Positions 56,542 to 64,000 of a DNA stretch of 64,000 bases are shown here, piece after piece. The notes under the pieces were generated by a model. That model saw only the letters and a list, made by a program, of their open reading frames with translations, had not been told where the DNA came from and searched no databases. This stretch comes from Sphingobacteriales bacterium (lineage in GTDB: Bacteria; Bacteroidota; Bacteroidia; Chitinophagales; LD1): the NCBI GenBank assembly GCA_018262795.1, contig JADFDM010000009.1:1-64000 (forward strand). The letters are read 5' to 3'. A program made the translations under genes and the position numbers. Positions within the stretch are counted from its first letter, which is position 1; each line of letters begins with the position of its first letter.

Positions 56542-58974
56542 ATGAAGTGCGCTGTATTGCTGTGGATGTATGTATTTATTACCTCCGCTTTGTTTGCCCA
56601 AATAAAACTGTCAGGGAATGTTTCCGATAAAACAACGAATGAAAAATTAGAGAGTGCCGTTATTTCCATTCCGGAGTTGAAGCGCGGAGCTATTGCCGAT
56701 GAAGCCGGTAACTTTTCTTTTGTGAATTTGCCAAAAGGCAATTATCTGCTGAACGTAAAATATGTAGGTTATGCTGCTTTGAATATTCAGCTAAAGCTAT
56801 ATCGCGATACCACTATCCGAATTCAACTCGCGCAAACGGCTGCCGAATTAAATGATGTGGTAGTAACCGGTGTTTCAAAAGCTACAGAAGTGAAGGAGTC
56901 GCCTATTGCGATTACCTTAGTCAATCAAAAGGAATTGCAAGCCACTACCGCTACCAATATTGTGGACGCCATTTCAAGACTTCCGGGAGTTTCTTCCATT
57001 AATACCGGAGCGGCCATTTCAAAACCGGTGATTCGCGGATTGGGTTACAACCGAGTAGTTACTTTGAATGATGGCATTAAGCAAGAAGGGCAGCAGTGGG
57101 GCGATGAGCATGGTATCGAAATTGACGAAGCGAGTATTAGTCGCGTTGAAGTTTTGCGCGGCCCGGGAAGTTTAATGTACGGGAGCGATGCCATAGCAGG
57201 AGTAGTGAATTTTTTGCCGGATGCTCCGGTAGCGGAAGGAAGAATTGCGTTGAATGCGCTGTTGAATTATCAATCGAATAACCAAATGATTAGCTCCAGT
57301 TTGATGACAGCCGGAAACATCAGAGGGGTAAACTGGAGCCTCCGTGGAAGTAACAAGACGGTAGGAGATTATTCCACTCCCTACGATGGAAAAGTTTGGA
57401 ACAGTGGTTACCGCGAATGGAATATGAATGGAGGATTTGGTGTCAATAAACAGTGGGGATATTCTTCCCTCTCGTTTAGCACCTTTAATCAAAAGATTGG
57501 ATTCAATGATGGTGCCCGAGATAGCAGTGGCTTATTTTTGCGGGAGACCGTAAGCGGTGATACGGTAATTACTTCTATTGCTGAAGGTGCTGATTTGAAG
57601 GGGTATCAAATTTTTACTCCTTTTCAAAGAGTGAACCATCATCATATTTCTATTCAAAATAAAATTTTTATTGGGCGAGGTAGTTTGGCGATTAACGCAG
57701 CCTGGCAAATGAATGAGCGAAGAGAGTTTGGCGATGCGTTACACCCTATGGCGGCAGGGCTACATTTTTTGATGCACACCGGCTCCTTAGATATACAATA
57801 TCATTTGCCTGAAATGAAAGACTGGAATTCCACAGTCGGTATAAGCGGGACTTACCAAAACAGTAGAAACAAAGGCACTGAATTTCTGATCCCTGCAGAT
57901 CATCTGTTCGACTATGGAATTTTTGCCCTCACGCAACGCAGATTTCATCACCTTTTCTTTGAAGCGGGGTTGCGATTTGATCAACGATTTTTTCATTCGC
58001 AGCAGTTATTTCTCCAAGCAGATGGAGTGGTCTCCAATGAGTCAGATACTTCGGCCACACAAATCTTTTCTGATTTGAAAAAAATGTTTTGGAATATATC
58101 GGGCAGTATTGGTCTTTCTTATCGCGCCAATGACAACTGGGTCATTAAGTTTAATGTAGCTAAAGGATTTCGCGCTCCGGTAGCTGCTGAGTTGGCTTCG
58201 AATGGTCAACATGAGGGAACTTTTCGCTATGAATATGGAAACGCAAATCTAAAACCGGAATCGAGCTATCAGGTAGATGCCGGAATTGACTACACCAGCG
58301 AACATGTAAATGTGAGTGTAGATGTGTTTGAAAATTCGATACTCAACTACATCTACATTCAAAAATTGAGTAACAAAACAGGCGAAGACAGTGTGCTGCC
58401 AACTGCTGATGGAAGTTGGATACAAGCATTCCAGTTCAGACAAAACAATGCAGTGCTGGCAGGAGTAGAAGTCACTATGGATATTCACCCGCATCCCGCA
58501 GACTGGCTACATTTTGAAAATTCATTCGGTTATGTTTATGCGGTTAATCTCCACCAACCGGACAGTGCAAAATATCTCCCTTATACACCACCGGCACATT
58601 ATCGCGGAGAGTTGCGATTTGATATTCCTAAAACCGGTTCTTGGATTCGCGGATTATTTGCCGGCATTCACTTTGATTACTTCTTTCAGCAAAATCACGT
58701 TTTATTAATGGATAATACGGAAACTCCTACCCCGGATTATGGGTTACTGGGCGCGGCTATCGGGTTTGACTTTTATGCCGGAGGGAAAACAAAAATTTTC
58801 TCTCTCATACTGGCGGGAGAAAATCTACTCAATACTGCCTATCAGAGCCATCTGAGTCGTTTAAAATATTTAGAGGAGAATCCGGCAAATGGCAAGCGCG
58901 GCATTTGGAATATGGGAAGAAATTTTAGTGTGAAGATGGTGTTCCCTCTGGAATTCAATTTGCGGAAAAAATAA
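56542..58974 (+). CDS. TonB-dependent receptor, probable metal/metallophore uptake
   Basis: The 810-residue protein has a signal peptide (to SALFAQ), a CarboxypepD_reg-like domain (KLSGNVSDKTTNEKLESAVISI) and a plug domain (ISRLPGVSSINTGAAISKPVIRGLGYNR; GPGSLMYGSDAIAGVVNF). The beta barrel ends FSVKMVFPLEFNLRKK. There is no SusD gene, but a His-rich protein gene precedes it and a CDF exporter lies 3.3 kb downstream. The local context therefore favours a metal ligand such as zinc or copper chelates. Confidence 0.9.
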   Translation: MKCAVLLWMYVFITSALFAQIKLSGNVSDKTTNEKLESAVISIPELKRGAIADEAGNFSFVNLPKGNYLLNVKYVGYAALNIQLKLYRDTTIRIQLAQTAAELNDVVVTGVSKATEVKESPIAITLVNQKELQATTATNIVDAISRLPGVSSINTGAAISKPVIRGLGYNRVVTLNDGIKQEGQQWGDEHGIEIDEASISRVEVLRGPGSLMYGSDAIAGVVNFLPDAPVAEGRIALNALLNYQSNNQMISSSLMTAGNIRGVNWSLRGSNKTVGDYSTPYDGKVWNSGYREWNMNGGFGVNKQWGYSSLSFSTFNQKIGFNDGARDSSGLFLRETVSGDTVITSIAEGADLKGYQIFTPFQRVNHHHISIQNKIFIGRGSLAINAAWQMNERREFGDALHPMAAGLHFLMHTGSLDIQYHLPEMKDWNSTVGISGTYQNSRNKGTEFLIPADHLFDYGIFALTQRRFHHLFFEAGLRFDQRFFHSQQLFLQADGVVSNESDTSATQIFSDLKKMFWNISGSIGLSYRANDNWVIKFNVAKGFRAPVAAELASNGQHEGTFRYEYGNANLKPESSYQVDAGIDYTSEHVNVSVDVFENSILNYIYIQKLSNKTGEDSVLPTADGSWIQAFQFRQNNAVLAGVEVTMDIHPHPADWLHFENSFGYVYAVNLHQPDSAKYLPYTPPAHYRGELRFDIPKTGSWIRGLFAGIHFDYFFQQNHVLLMDNTETPTPDYGLLGAAIGFDFYAGGKTKIFSLILAGENLLNTAYQSHLSRLKYLEENPANGKRGIWNMGRNFSVKMVFPLEFNLRKK

Positions 58975-59054
58975 GAAGTGAATAGGGAAAAGAAATGTTA
59001 GCGGGGCATACTTTTATTTTCCAGGATGAAGGGAATCATTTTTAGATTAGGGAA

Positions 59055-59951
59055 ATGAAAAGAATACTATTTATCAGTTTGGTGCTATTTGCAAGCTCCT
59101 TAAACGCACAGCAAACACAAGTGAAGCATGTGATTATTATTGGAGTGGATGGTATGTCACCCGATGGAATTATACATGCGCACACCCCCAACATAGATTC
59201 ACTGATTGCTGCTGGCAGTTCAACTTTTGAATGTAAGGCGCAGATTCCCACGGTGAGCAGCCCTAATTGGGCTTCGGTGATAGATGGTGCACCCCCTGCC
59301 TCCCATGGTATTTGGAGTAATAGCTGGAAGGTAAAGCAGATAAAGGATTCCGTTTATTGTGGGGGTAAGAAAGGGCAAATGTTTCCGACTATTTTTCGGG
59401 TGCTTCGAGAACAAAAACACAAAGCACAGATAGCGGTATTTTCTGCATGGTGGAGTTTTGTTCGTTTGGTGGAACCACGAGTTTGCAATGTGAAGGAGCG
59501 CACTTTGTTTACAGGCTTAACTGCGCAAAGAGCAGCTACTGCAATTCGGTTGCGTAAACCTGATTTATTATTTCTACACTTCGATGAAGTGGATGAAGCC
59601 GGGCATAAATACGGACATGGAACCCCTCCGTATTATGAAGCAGTAGGCTCAGTGGATAAGGCGATTGGCAAAGTATTGAAAGCCGTAAAGAAGGCAGGCA
59701 TAGAAAATAGTACCGTGATTATGATAATTGCCGACCATGGAGGCATTGGCAAAGGACACGGTGGTAGTACCCAGCAAGAAATTAATGTGCCTTACATTAT
59801 GAAGGGGCCGGGTATCAAAAGAAACTATCGCCTGAAAAGCACCCCACGAAATTTTGATACCACGATCACATTAGCTCAAATACTTGGACTTAAAGCCCCC
59901 AGTTGTTGGGAGGGAGTACCGATAGAAGAAATCTTTAGCTCAAGTAGATAA
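59055..59951 (+). CDS. Type I phosphodiesterase / nucleotide pyrophosphatase family protein
   Basis: The 298-residue secreted protein has a signal peptide (to SLNAQ), then IIIGVDGMSPDGI (first metal Asp), the nucleophile region QIPTVSSPNWASVIDG, DEVDEAGHKYGHG and MIIADHGGIGKGHGG (metal-binding Asp/His). This is the alkaline phosphatase superfamily layout of NPP enzymes. It hydrolyses phosphodiesters or phosphate monoesters in the periplasm with two zinc ions. Substrate is not known. Confidence 0.87.
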   Translation: MKRILFISLVLFASSLNAQQTQVKHVIIIGVDGMSPDGIIHAHTPNIDSLIAAGSSTFECKAQIPTVSSPNWASVIDGAPPASHGIWSNSWKVKQIKDSVYCGGKKGQMFPTIFRVLREQKHKAQIAVFSAWWSFVRLVEPRVCNVKERTLFTGLTAQRAATAIRLRKPDLLFLHFDEVDEAGHKYGHGTPPYYEAVGSVDKAIGKVLKAVKKAGIENSTVIMIIADHGGIGKGHGGSTQQEINVPYIMKGPGIKRNYRLKSTPRNFDTTITLAQILGLKAPSCWEGVPIEEIFSSSR

Positions 59952-60016
59952 AGTATCTCCCGGTTGTTAAATGTTGAAGCTGACCTTACTCTTTAGGTGG
60001 TTAGGGATTCATACCC

Positions 60017-60024
60017 TACATTTG
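60017..60024 (+). promoter_or_regulatory. -7 element before the Cys-rich protein gene
   Basis: TACATTTG followed by C matches TAnnTTTG. It lies 7 bp before the GTG at 60032, so the message would be almost leaderless unless a later start is used. No clear -33 TTG was found. Confidence 0.35.
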
Positions 60025-60031
60025 CAGTTCA

Positions 60032-60406
60032 GTGAAATATTTTCTTTCCATTTTTCTTACCTTATCAGTGCTTTCTCAAACCATGGTGAATGTAGGTATT
60101 GGTATATATTATCACCTGAATAAGGAATACATTTCTCAGAAACTTTGCATAAACAAGAACAATCCGAAAATGCACTGTAATGGTCACTGCTATTTGACAA
60201 AGCAACTTAAAACTGCAGAGAAGAGAGAAAGTAAATCGGAAGCAGGTATGGTGAAGGAGCAAATTGAATTTGTTGGAGAGTTTAGCCCTCTTAAAATAGA
60301 TACTTTTTATCCTCAGTTTCATGAAATTGGGAGAATTATCTTCTCTCAAATATTAGCGTTGACTCCCCCGGTTTTTGAAATCCTCCAGCCGCCACAAGTA
60401 GTCTGA
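60032..60406 (+). CDS. Cys/Met/His-motif membrane-associated protein, probable metal handling
   Basis: The start is GTG 60032, giving 124 residues. A signal or anchor helix (FLSIFLTLSVLSQTMVNVGIGIYY) precedes the motif C-INKNNPKMHCNGHC-YLTKQL, a C-x-N...M-x-C-x-G-x-C-x-L pattern typical of proteins next to copper/zinc transport genes in Bacteroidota. The rest is unremarkable. It starts a five-gene stretch ending in a CDF exporter. Confidence 0.7.
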   Translation: MKYFLSIFLTLSVLSQTMVNVGIGIYYHLNKEYISQKLCINKNNPKMHCNGHCYLTKQLKTAEKRESKSEAGMVKEQIEFVGEFSPLKIDTFYPQFHEIGRIIFSQILALTPPVFEILQPPQVV

Positions 60407-60457
60407 CTTTTCGTAGGTATTTGCAATCTTTTTTCAGTAATTCTAATTTAATTTTCA

Positions 60458-61366
60458 ATGAAAAATAGAATAGCTATTGTGCTGCTTCTATTCTTTGTAA
60501 GCGGGCACAGTAGTATGGCGCAATCTTGTTGCTGCACCGGTACGGGTTCAAATTATTCCATTCTTCCCAACCTGAATAAGCATATCCTCGGACTTCGCTA
60601 TACGCATACAGATTACCAATCAAAAACACAGAGTTTGAATTCCGAATTGGACGGCATGATCACTTATGAGCACGTCAATACGGTTGATTTATTCGGCAGA
60701 TTTAATCTGATGAAACAACTGCAACTTTCGGTTTTTCTTCCTATCAGTTTTATTCAAGAGCATTCTACACTATCTGCTAGTAAAACAGTCGGCTTAGGCG
60801 ATATGAGTTTCTTGCTACAGTATTCAGTCTTGGATCCTTTGAAGTGCAACGGGAAAACCGCTAAGCATCAGTTGCGCTTTGGCATCGGAACTAAACTTCC
60901 GAGTGGCGAATTCAATAAGAGCGAAAACAATCTTTACAGTACCAGTGTACAATTAGGTACCGGTAGTATAGATTTTTTAGCTAATGCCATCTATACCTTC
61001 CGGTTCAAAAAAATAGGATTCAATGCACAAGCGGGATACAAATTGAATACCTCCAACCCTGATCAATTTAAGTTCGGAGACAAAGTGGATGGAAGTGTCA
61101 ACTTCTTTTATGTCGCAGACATCAATGAGGTAAGAATAATGCCTTCTGTGGGTCTGACTTATGCGCATACGTTTGAGAATTGGAACAAACATCAACTCGT
61201 TTATCTTTCTTACTCGGATATCGTTAATGCCCCCATTTCGCTGGATATTTATTACAAGCGAATAGCAATTACTCTTTCGGGTAGCCCCGTCATTTATAAT
61301 CGGGTTGCCTTTAAGGGATTTAAGCAGCGCTACTCCGTTTCGGGGGGTGTATTTTATAATTTTTAA
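60458..61366 (+). CDS. Outer-membrane beta-barrel protein
   Basis: The 302-residue protein has a signal peptide (to SSMAQ). Directly after it stands Ser-Cys-Cys-Cys, then SNYSILPNLNKHILGLRYTHT. The remainder has the alternating pattern of an outer-membrane barrel and ends with aromatic VSGGVFYNF. The CCC at the mature N terminus is unusual and could bind a metal or form disulfides. It lies 51 bp after the Cys-rich protein gene and 33 bp before the lipoprotein. Confidence 0.75.
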   Translation: MKNRIAIVLLLFFVSGHSSMAQSCCCTGTGSNYSILPNLNKHILGLRYTHTDYQSKTQSLNSELDGMITYEHVNTVDLFGRFNLMKQLQLSVFLPISFIQEHSTLSASKTVGLGDMSFLLQYSVLDPLKCNGKTAKHQLRFGIGTKLPSGEFNKSENNLYSTSVQLGTGSIDFLANAIYTFRFKKIGFNAQAGYKLNTSNPDQFKFGDKVDGSVNFFYVADINEVRIMPSVGLTYAHTFENWNKHQLVYLSYSDIVNAPISLDIYYKRIAITLSGSPVIYNRVAFKGFKQRYSVSGGVFYNF

Positions 61367-61399
61367 ACTAGCATTCTTTAATTTTAAATTCAAAACAAA

Positions 61400-61819
61400 A
61401 TGAAAAAAAATAATTTCTCAATTGCCATTTTAGCTACTGCGCTACTTCTATTTATTGTTTCTTCTTGCAAGAAAGAAAGCACTGTTTCTGATTATCCGGG
61501 TATTACTATCAGTATGCCGACTACCGATCAAATGATTATGAATAATGGAGCCGTTCATATTATGGGGACAGCCACCGCTTCGGGAACAGATGATACGCAT
61601 TTGTTGCACGAAGTTTCAGTGGAAGTAAGAACATTGCCAGACAGCACCGTTATCTTCAGCCATGTATGGAGCACGCATGATTATGAAACATTTGCTATTG
61701 ATACGTCTTTTCTTCCGAACGTTACGCAAGATCGGGATATGGTGTTGGTCGCTCAGTCAGAAAATCATGTGCCTAAAACTACTACCGTCTTTGTGCCATT
61801 TATGGTGCATTTGCACTAA
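61400..61819 (+). CDS. Lipoprotein with Ig-like/DUF4625-like body
   Basis: The 139-residue protein has a lipobox FIVSSC at ~residue 23 and the following KKE. The mature part (YPGITISMPTTDQMIMNNGAVHIMGTATASGTDDTHLLHEVSVEVR) resembles a single beta-sandwich domain with Asp/His clusters, and the last residues are His-Leu-His. Its partner, the next lipoprotein, has a related layout. A terminator hairpin follows. Confidence 0.72.
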   Translation: MKKNNFSIAILATALLLFIVSSCKKESTVSDYPGITISMPTTDQMIMNNGAVHIMGTATASGTDDTHLLHEVSVEVRTLPDSTVIFSHVWSTHDYETFAIDTSFLPNVTQDRDMVLVAQSENHVPKTTTVFVPFMVHLH

Positions 61820-61838
61820 AGTTTTTACTTGGTTTTCT

Positions 61839-61874
61839 AAACCCGTGTATGTATTACACGGGTTTTTTTTATTT
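61839..61874 (+). terminator. Terminator between the two lipoprotein genes
   Basis: An 11-bp stem (61839-61849 with 61855-61865, loop of 5 nt) ends in a T-rich tail through ~61870. It would lower expression of the second lipoprotein and CDF gene, unless they have their own promoter. No clear one was found in the 18 bp before ATG 61892. Confidence 0.8.
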
Positions 61875-61891
61875 TGCAAAAAAAATAGAGT

Positions 61892-62296
61892 ATGAAACAA
61901 AGTCTATTTCTAGTTTTTATTTTCGCAACGGGACTGATTATACAAGGATGTAAAAAGGATGCAACCAATGCAAATCCTAAGGTTACGATCACCAGCCCTC
62001 TTCAAAACCCACACCAAAAATATAAAACCAAACAGCTTTTGCATTTTATTTACAGTGCCAGTGACGTAGATGGTTTAACGGATATTCAGGCAATTGTAAG
62101 GGGAGGTGGCGTAACGTTTTTTCAATCAGATACCACCTTGAGCGGGCAGGGTGAGTTTTCTATGGATGCCCCATTTACAGTAGATTCTGTGTATGGAAAA
62201 AATCCTATGAATTGTGCTGCTATTGTTACAGCAACTGATACAAAAGGCGGAGTGACCACCATGAAATTTATTTTTGAGGTTTATCTCCATCCGTAA
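61892..62296 (+). CDS. Lipoprotein, second of a pair
   Basis: The 134-residue protein has a lipobox IIQGC followed by KKDATN, then PKVTITSPLQNPHQKYKTKQLLHFIYSASDVDGLTDIQA. It is a small beta-sandwich like the previous one and ends VYLHP. Both lie between an outer-membrane barrel gene and a CDF exporter gene, so a role at the cell surface in metal binding is possible but not shown. Confidence 0.7.
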   Translation: MKQSLFLVFIFATGLIIQGCKKDATNANPKVTITSPLQNPHQKYKTKQLLHFIYSASDVDGLTDIQAIVRGGGVTFFQSDTTLSGQGEFSMDAPFTVDSVYGKNPMNCAAIVTATDTKGGVTTMKFIFEVYLHP

Positions 62297-62322
62297 ATGA
62301 AACTGTCTTTAAAAGAGTGATC

Positions 62323-62982
62323 ATGGAATCACAAGAGCATGGTGCTCACCACGAACACTCCCATTATCATATTCACAGTAAAGAAAGAACTACACGATTC
62401 GTAGTTCTTCTTTCTTTTATTACCATGCTGTTAGAGTTGTATTATGGATACAAGGCGCATTCAAGAACTTTAATTGTTGACGGCTGGCACATGTTGTCTC
62501 ATGTATTAGTGCTTGGCTTGGCATGGTTAGCGTACTTTTACATTAAACAAAAGAAAGGAGCGATAAACCATAAGCAGCAACACCGGATTATTTCTCTCAG
62601 CGGTTTTGCCGGTGCCGTAGTGATGCTGGTGATCACAGCCGATATTATTTATGATTCAATACAGAAGTTTTCAGGGCATTCGGTCATTGTGAGTAAAGAA
62701 GCATTTGCCATAGCCGTAATCGGATTATTGGTGAACGGACTGAGTGCGTATTTTCTTCATCAAGAAGAAGATAAGGATATGAATCTAAGCGCAGCCTATT
62801 TGCATGTATTCAGCGATGTGGTACTTAGTCTTTTCGCTATTACCTCTTTATTGGTGATCCACTTTTTTAATCTCCGAATGATTGATTCTATCCTAGCCTT
62901 GATCGGCTCTTTGGTGATTTTGAAATGGAGTATTGACCTAATAAGGAAAAGTTGGAAAGAGGTAATTGAAATAAGAAACTGA
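62323..62982 (+). CDS. Cation diffusion facilitator (CDF) family metal transporter, short form
   Basis: ATG 62323 gives 219 residues. The N terminus is His-rich (GAHHEHSHYHIHS). Six membrane helices follow. The metal sites are LIVDGWHMLSH in helix 2 (D-x3-H-like) and YLHVFSDVVLS in helix 5 (H-x3-D). The cytoplasmic C-terminal domain found in longer CDF proteins is missing. It exports Zn2+ or a related ion from the cytosol. It is last in the run of metal-related genes. Confidence 0.85.
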   Translation: MESQEHGAHHEHSHYHIHSKERTTRFVVLLSFITMLLELYYGYKAHSRTLIVDGWHMLSHVLVLGLAWLAYFYIKQKKGAINHKQQHRIISLSGFAGAVVMLVITADIIYDSIQKFSGHSVIVSKEAFAIAVIGLLVNGLSAYFLHQEEDKDMNLSAAYLHVFSDVVLSLFAITSLLVIHFFNLRMIDSILALIGSLVILKWSIDLIRKSWKEVIEIRN

Positions 62983-62986
62983 AGGG

Positions 62987-63655
62987 CTAATCAGAATGAC
63001 CACTTATCACAAAAACAAATTCCCCTCTCGGTTCTTTAATACTAAAATGAGAAATCAACTCCTCTAAATTTCCGGTCACAGTTTCCTCAAACATTTTAGA
63101 GATTTCTCTGGAAATAGAAATTTCTCTTTCGGGTTTTAAGTGCTCTTTCAACTCTTCTAAAAGTTTGATTACGCGGTAAGGTGATTCATAAAGAATAAGA
63201 GTCCGTTTTTCAAGCGCAATTTCTTTCAATTTGGTTTGTCGTCCTTTTTTATGCGGTAGAAATCCAATGAATATAAATTCGTTGGTGGCGAAACCGGAGT
63301 TCACTAAGGCTGGCACAAAAGCTGTAGGCCCCGGTAAAGTTTGTAACGGAATCTTTTGTGCTACACAAGCGGATATTAGAATTTGGCCGGGGTCGGAAAT
63401 TCCCGGTGTACCGCAGTCGCTGACCAGCGCCATTTGAACACCCGATTGTAGTTTTGAAGTGAGTGATTCTACGGAGCGGTGCTCATTAAATTTGTGATAG
63501 GCTATCAGCTTCGTCTCAATGTGGTAATGATTGAGAAGTTTTTTTGTTTGCCGGGTATCTTCTGCTAAAATTAGATCCACCTCTTTTAATATGCGTATGG
63601 CTCGAAGGGTAATATCTTCAAGATTGCCTACGGGAGTGGGAACGATATATAGCAA
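62987..63655 (-). CDS. rsmI: 16S rRNA (cytidine-1402-2'-O)-methyltransferase
   Basis: The 222-residue SAM-dependent enzyme starts LYIVPTPVGNLEDITLRAIRILKEVD and has AEDTRQTKKLL, the ALVSDCGTPGISDPG loop and LPGPTAFVPALVNSGF. It 2'-O-methylates C1402 in the P-site region of 16S rRNA. It ends 4 bp from the stop of the convergent CDF gene and is oriented like purS. Confidence 0.95.
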   Translation of the reverse strand: MLYIVPTPVGNLEDITLRAIRILKEVDLILAEDTRQTKKLLNHYHIETKLIAYHKFNEHRSVESLTSKLQSGVQMALVSDCGTPGISDPGQILISACVAQKIPLQTLPGPTAFVPALVNSGFATNEFIFIGFLPHKKGRQTKLKEIALEKRTLILYESPYRVIKLLEELKEHLKPEREISISREISKMFEETVTGNLEELISHFSIKEPRGEFVFVISGHSD

Positions 63656-63709
63656 CGGATGAATTTTCTATTTGAAAACTGTAGAAATACAAAAGCGGGA
63701 GAAAGGTTT

Positions 63710-63961
63710 CTATGCTTCCTTCAGTTCGTACCGGTAGCCTTCCATAATTGGATTAGCTAACAATTTTTTACAGGCTTCTTCCACTTTAGCTTGTGCTATT
63801 TCTTTTGAGTTAGCTGCTATTTTTAAGGTGATGTGTTTGCCTATGCGAACATCATCCACTTCTTTAAAACTCATTTTCTGCAAACTGTGTTCAACTGCTT
63901 TGCCCTGTGGGTCAAGAAGTTCTTTTAGTGGCATGATGACGATTTCTGCTATAAAGTTCAT
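63710..63961 (-). CDS. purS: Phosphoribosylformylglycinamidine synthase subunit PurS
   Basis: The 83-residue protein matches PurS: FIAEIVIMPLKELLDPQGKAVEHSLQKMSF, DVRIGKHITLKI and the end NPIMEGYRYELKEA. PurS bridges PurL and PurQ in the purine pathway step from FGAR to FGAM. It ends 54 bp ahead of rsmI. The upstream gene is outside the window. Confidence 0.92.
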   Translation of the reverse strand: MNFIAEIVIMPLKELLDPQGKAVEHSLQKMSFKEVDDVRIGKHITLKIAANSKEIAQAKVEEACKKLLANPIMEGYRYELKEA

Positions 63962-64000
63962 TTAGTAATTATTTTTTGAGCAATGGAAATAAGAATGTAA

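Noticed and set aside
56418-56741. Minus-strand frame over the His-rich protein and receptor start
   Set aside because: It overlaps two real plus-strand genes and has a low-complexity Arg/Glu tail. No support was found.

Overview
The window is chromosomal DNA of a Bacteroidota bacterium, most likely from the Chitinophagales/Sphingobacteriales side of the phylum. The evidence is type IX secretion (T9SS) sorting domains of both the type A and the gliding-motility-associated (CHU_C) kind, SprB-repeat adhesins, TonB receptors with a CarboxypepD_reg-like head, lipoproteins with an SCKK-type start, a short F1 epsilon subunit, an SDR-type threonine dehydrogenase, few Shine-Dalgarno sites, and several upstream regions carrying the phylum promoter (TTTG/TTG, about 18-24 nt, TAnnTTTG). 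This placement is inferred from gene content only.

Layout. 1-5.6 kb: the tail of a T9SS cargo protein, a giant lectin/PKD/SprB surface protein, a CDGSH protein and a small membrane protein. 5.7-9.9 kb: the rpsL-rpsG-fusA-rpsJ-rplC operon, which stops with a terminator right after rplC. 10-15.3 kb: lipoproteins, a Kelch protein, an OmpA-domain protein and an unrecognised helical protein. 15.3-17.2 kb: atpD-atpC. 17.5-27.6 kb: a cell-surface glycan region (flippase, polysaccharide deacetylase, acetyltransferase, ATP-grasp ligase, HAD phosphatase, two GT4 glycosyltransferases, a YfhO-type membrane protein). 27.7-33.1 kb: threonine dehydrogenase, long-chain acyl-CoA ligase and a TonB receptor. 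33.2-38.1 kb: a TMTC-like membrane/TPR protein followed by acyl carrier protein, KAS III, GT2 and GNAT genes. 38.1-42.8 kb: a glycosyltransferase-like protein, DNA polymerase III delta', a DUF4442 protein and a GNAT-nitrilase fusion.

43-47.6 kb: a glycine-rich repetitive adhesin, then a 15-copy, 42-bp tandem array whose unit is a hairpin. Next to it lies a decayed REP-associated tyrosine transposase (RAYT) with a 10-bp inverted repeat just upstream. This is the most unusual stretch. 47.6-55.4 kb: an LptF/G permease, tgt, GT2, an ECF sigma factor, rsmG, ppx and ppk1. 55.6-63.0 kb: sixA, then a probable metal-handling region (His-rich protein, TonB receptor, phosphodiesterase, Cys-rich protein, outer-membrane barrel, two lipoproteins, CDF exporter). 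63-64 kb: rsmI and purS.

No rRNA, tRNA, CRISPR array or intact insertion sequence was recognised. Coordinates of starts were moved from the longest open frame to the ATG that fits family alignments where this was clear.
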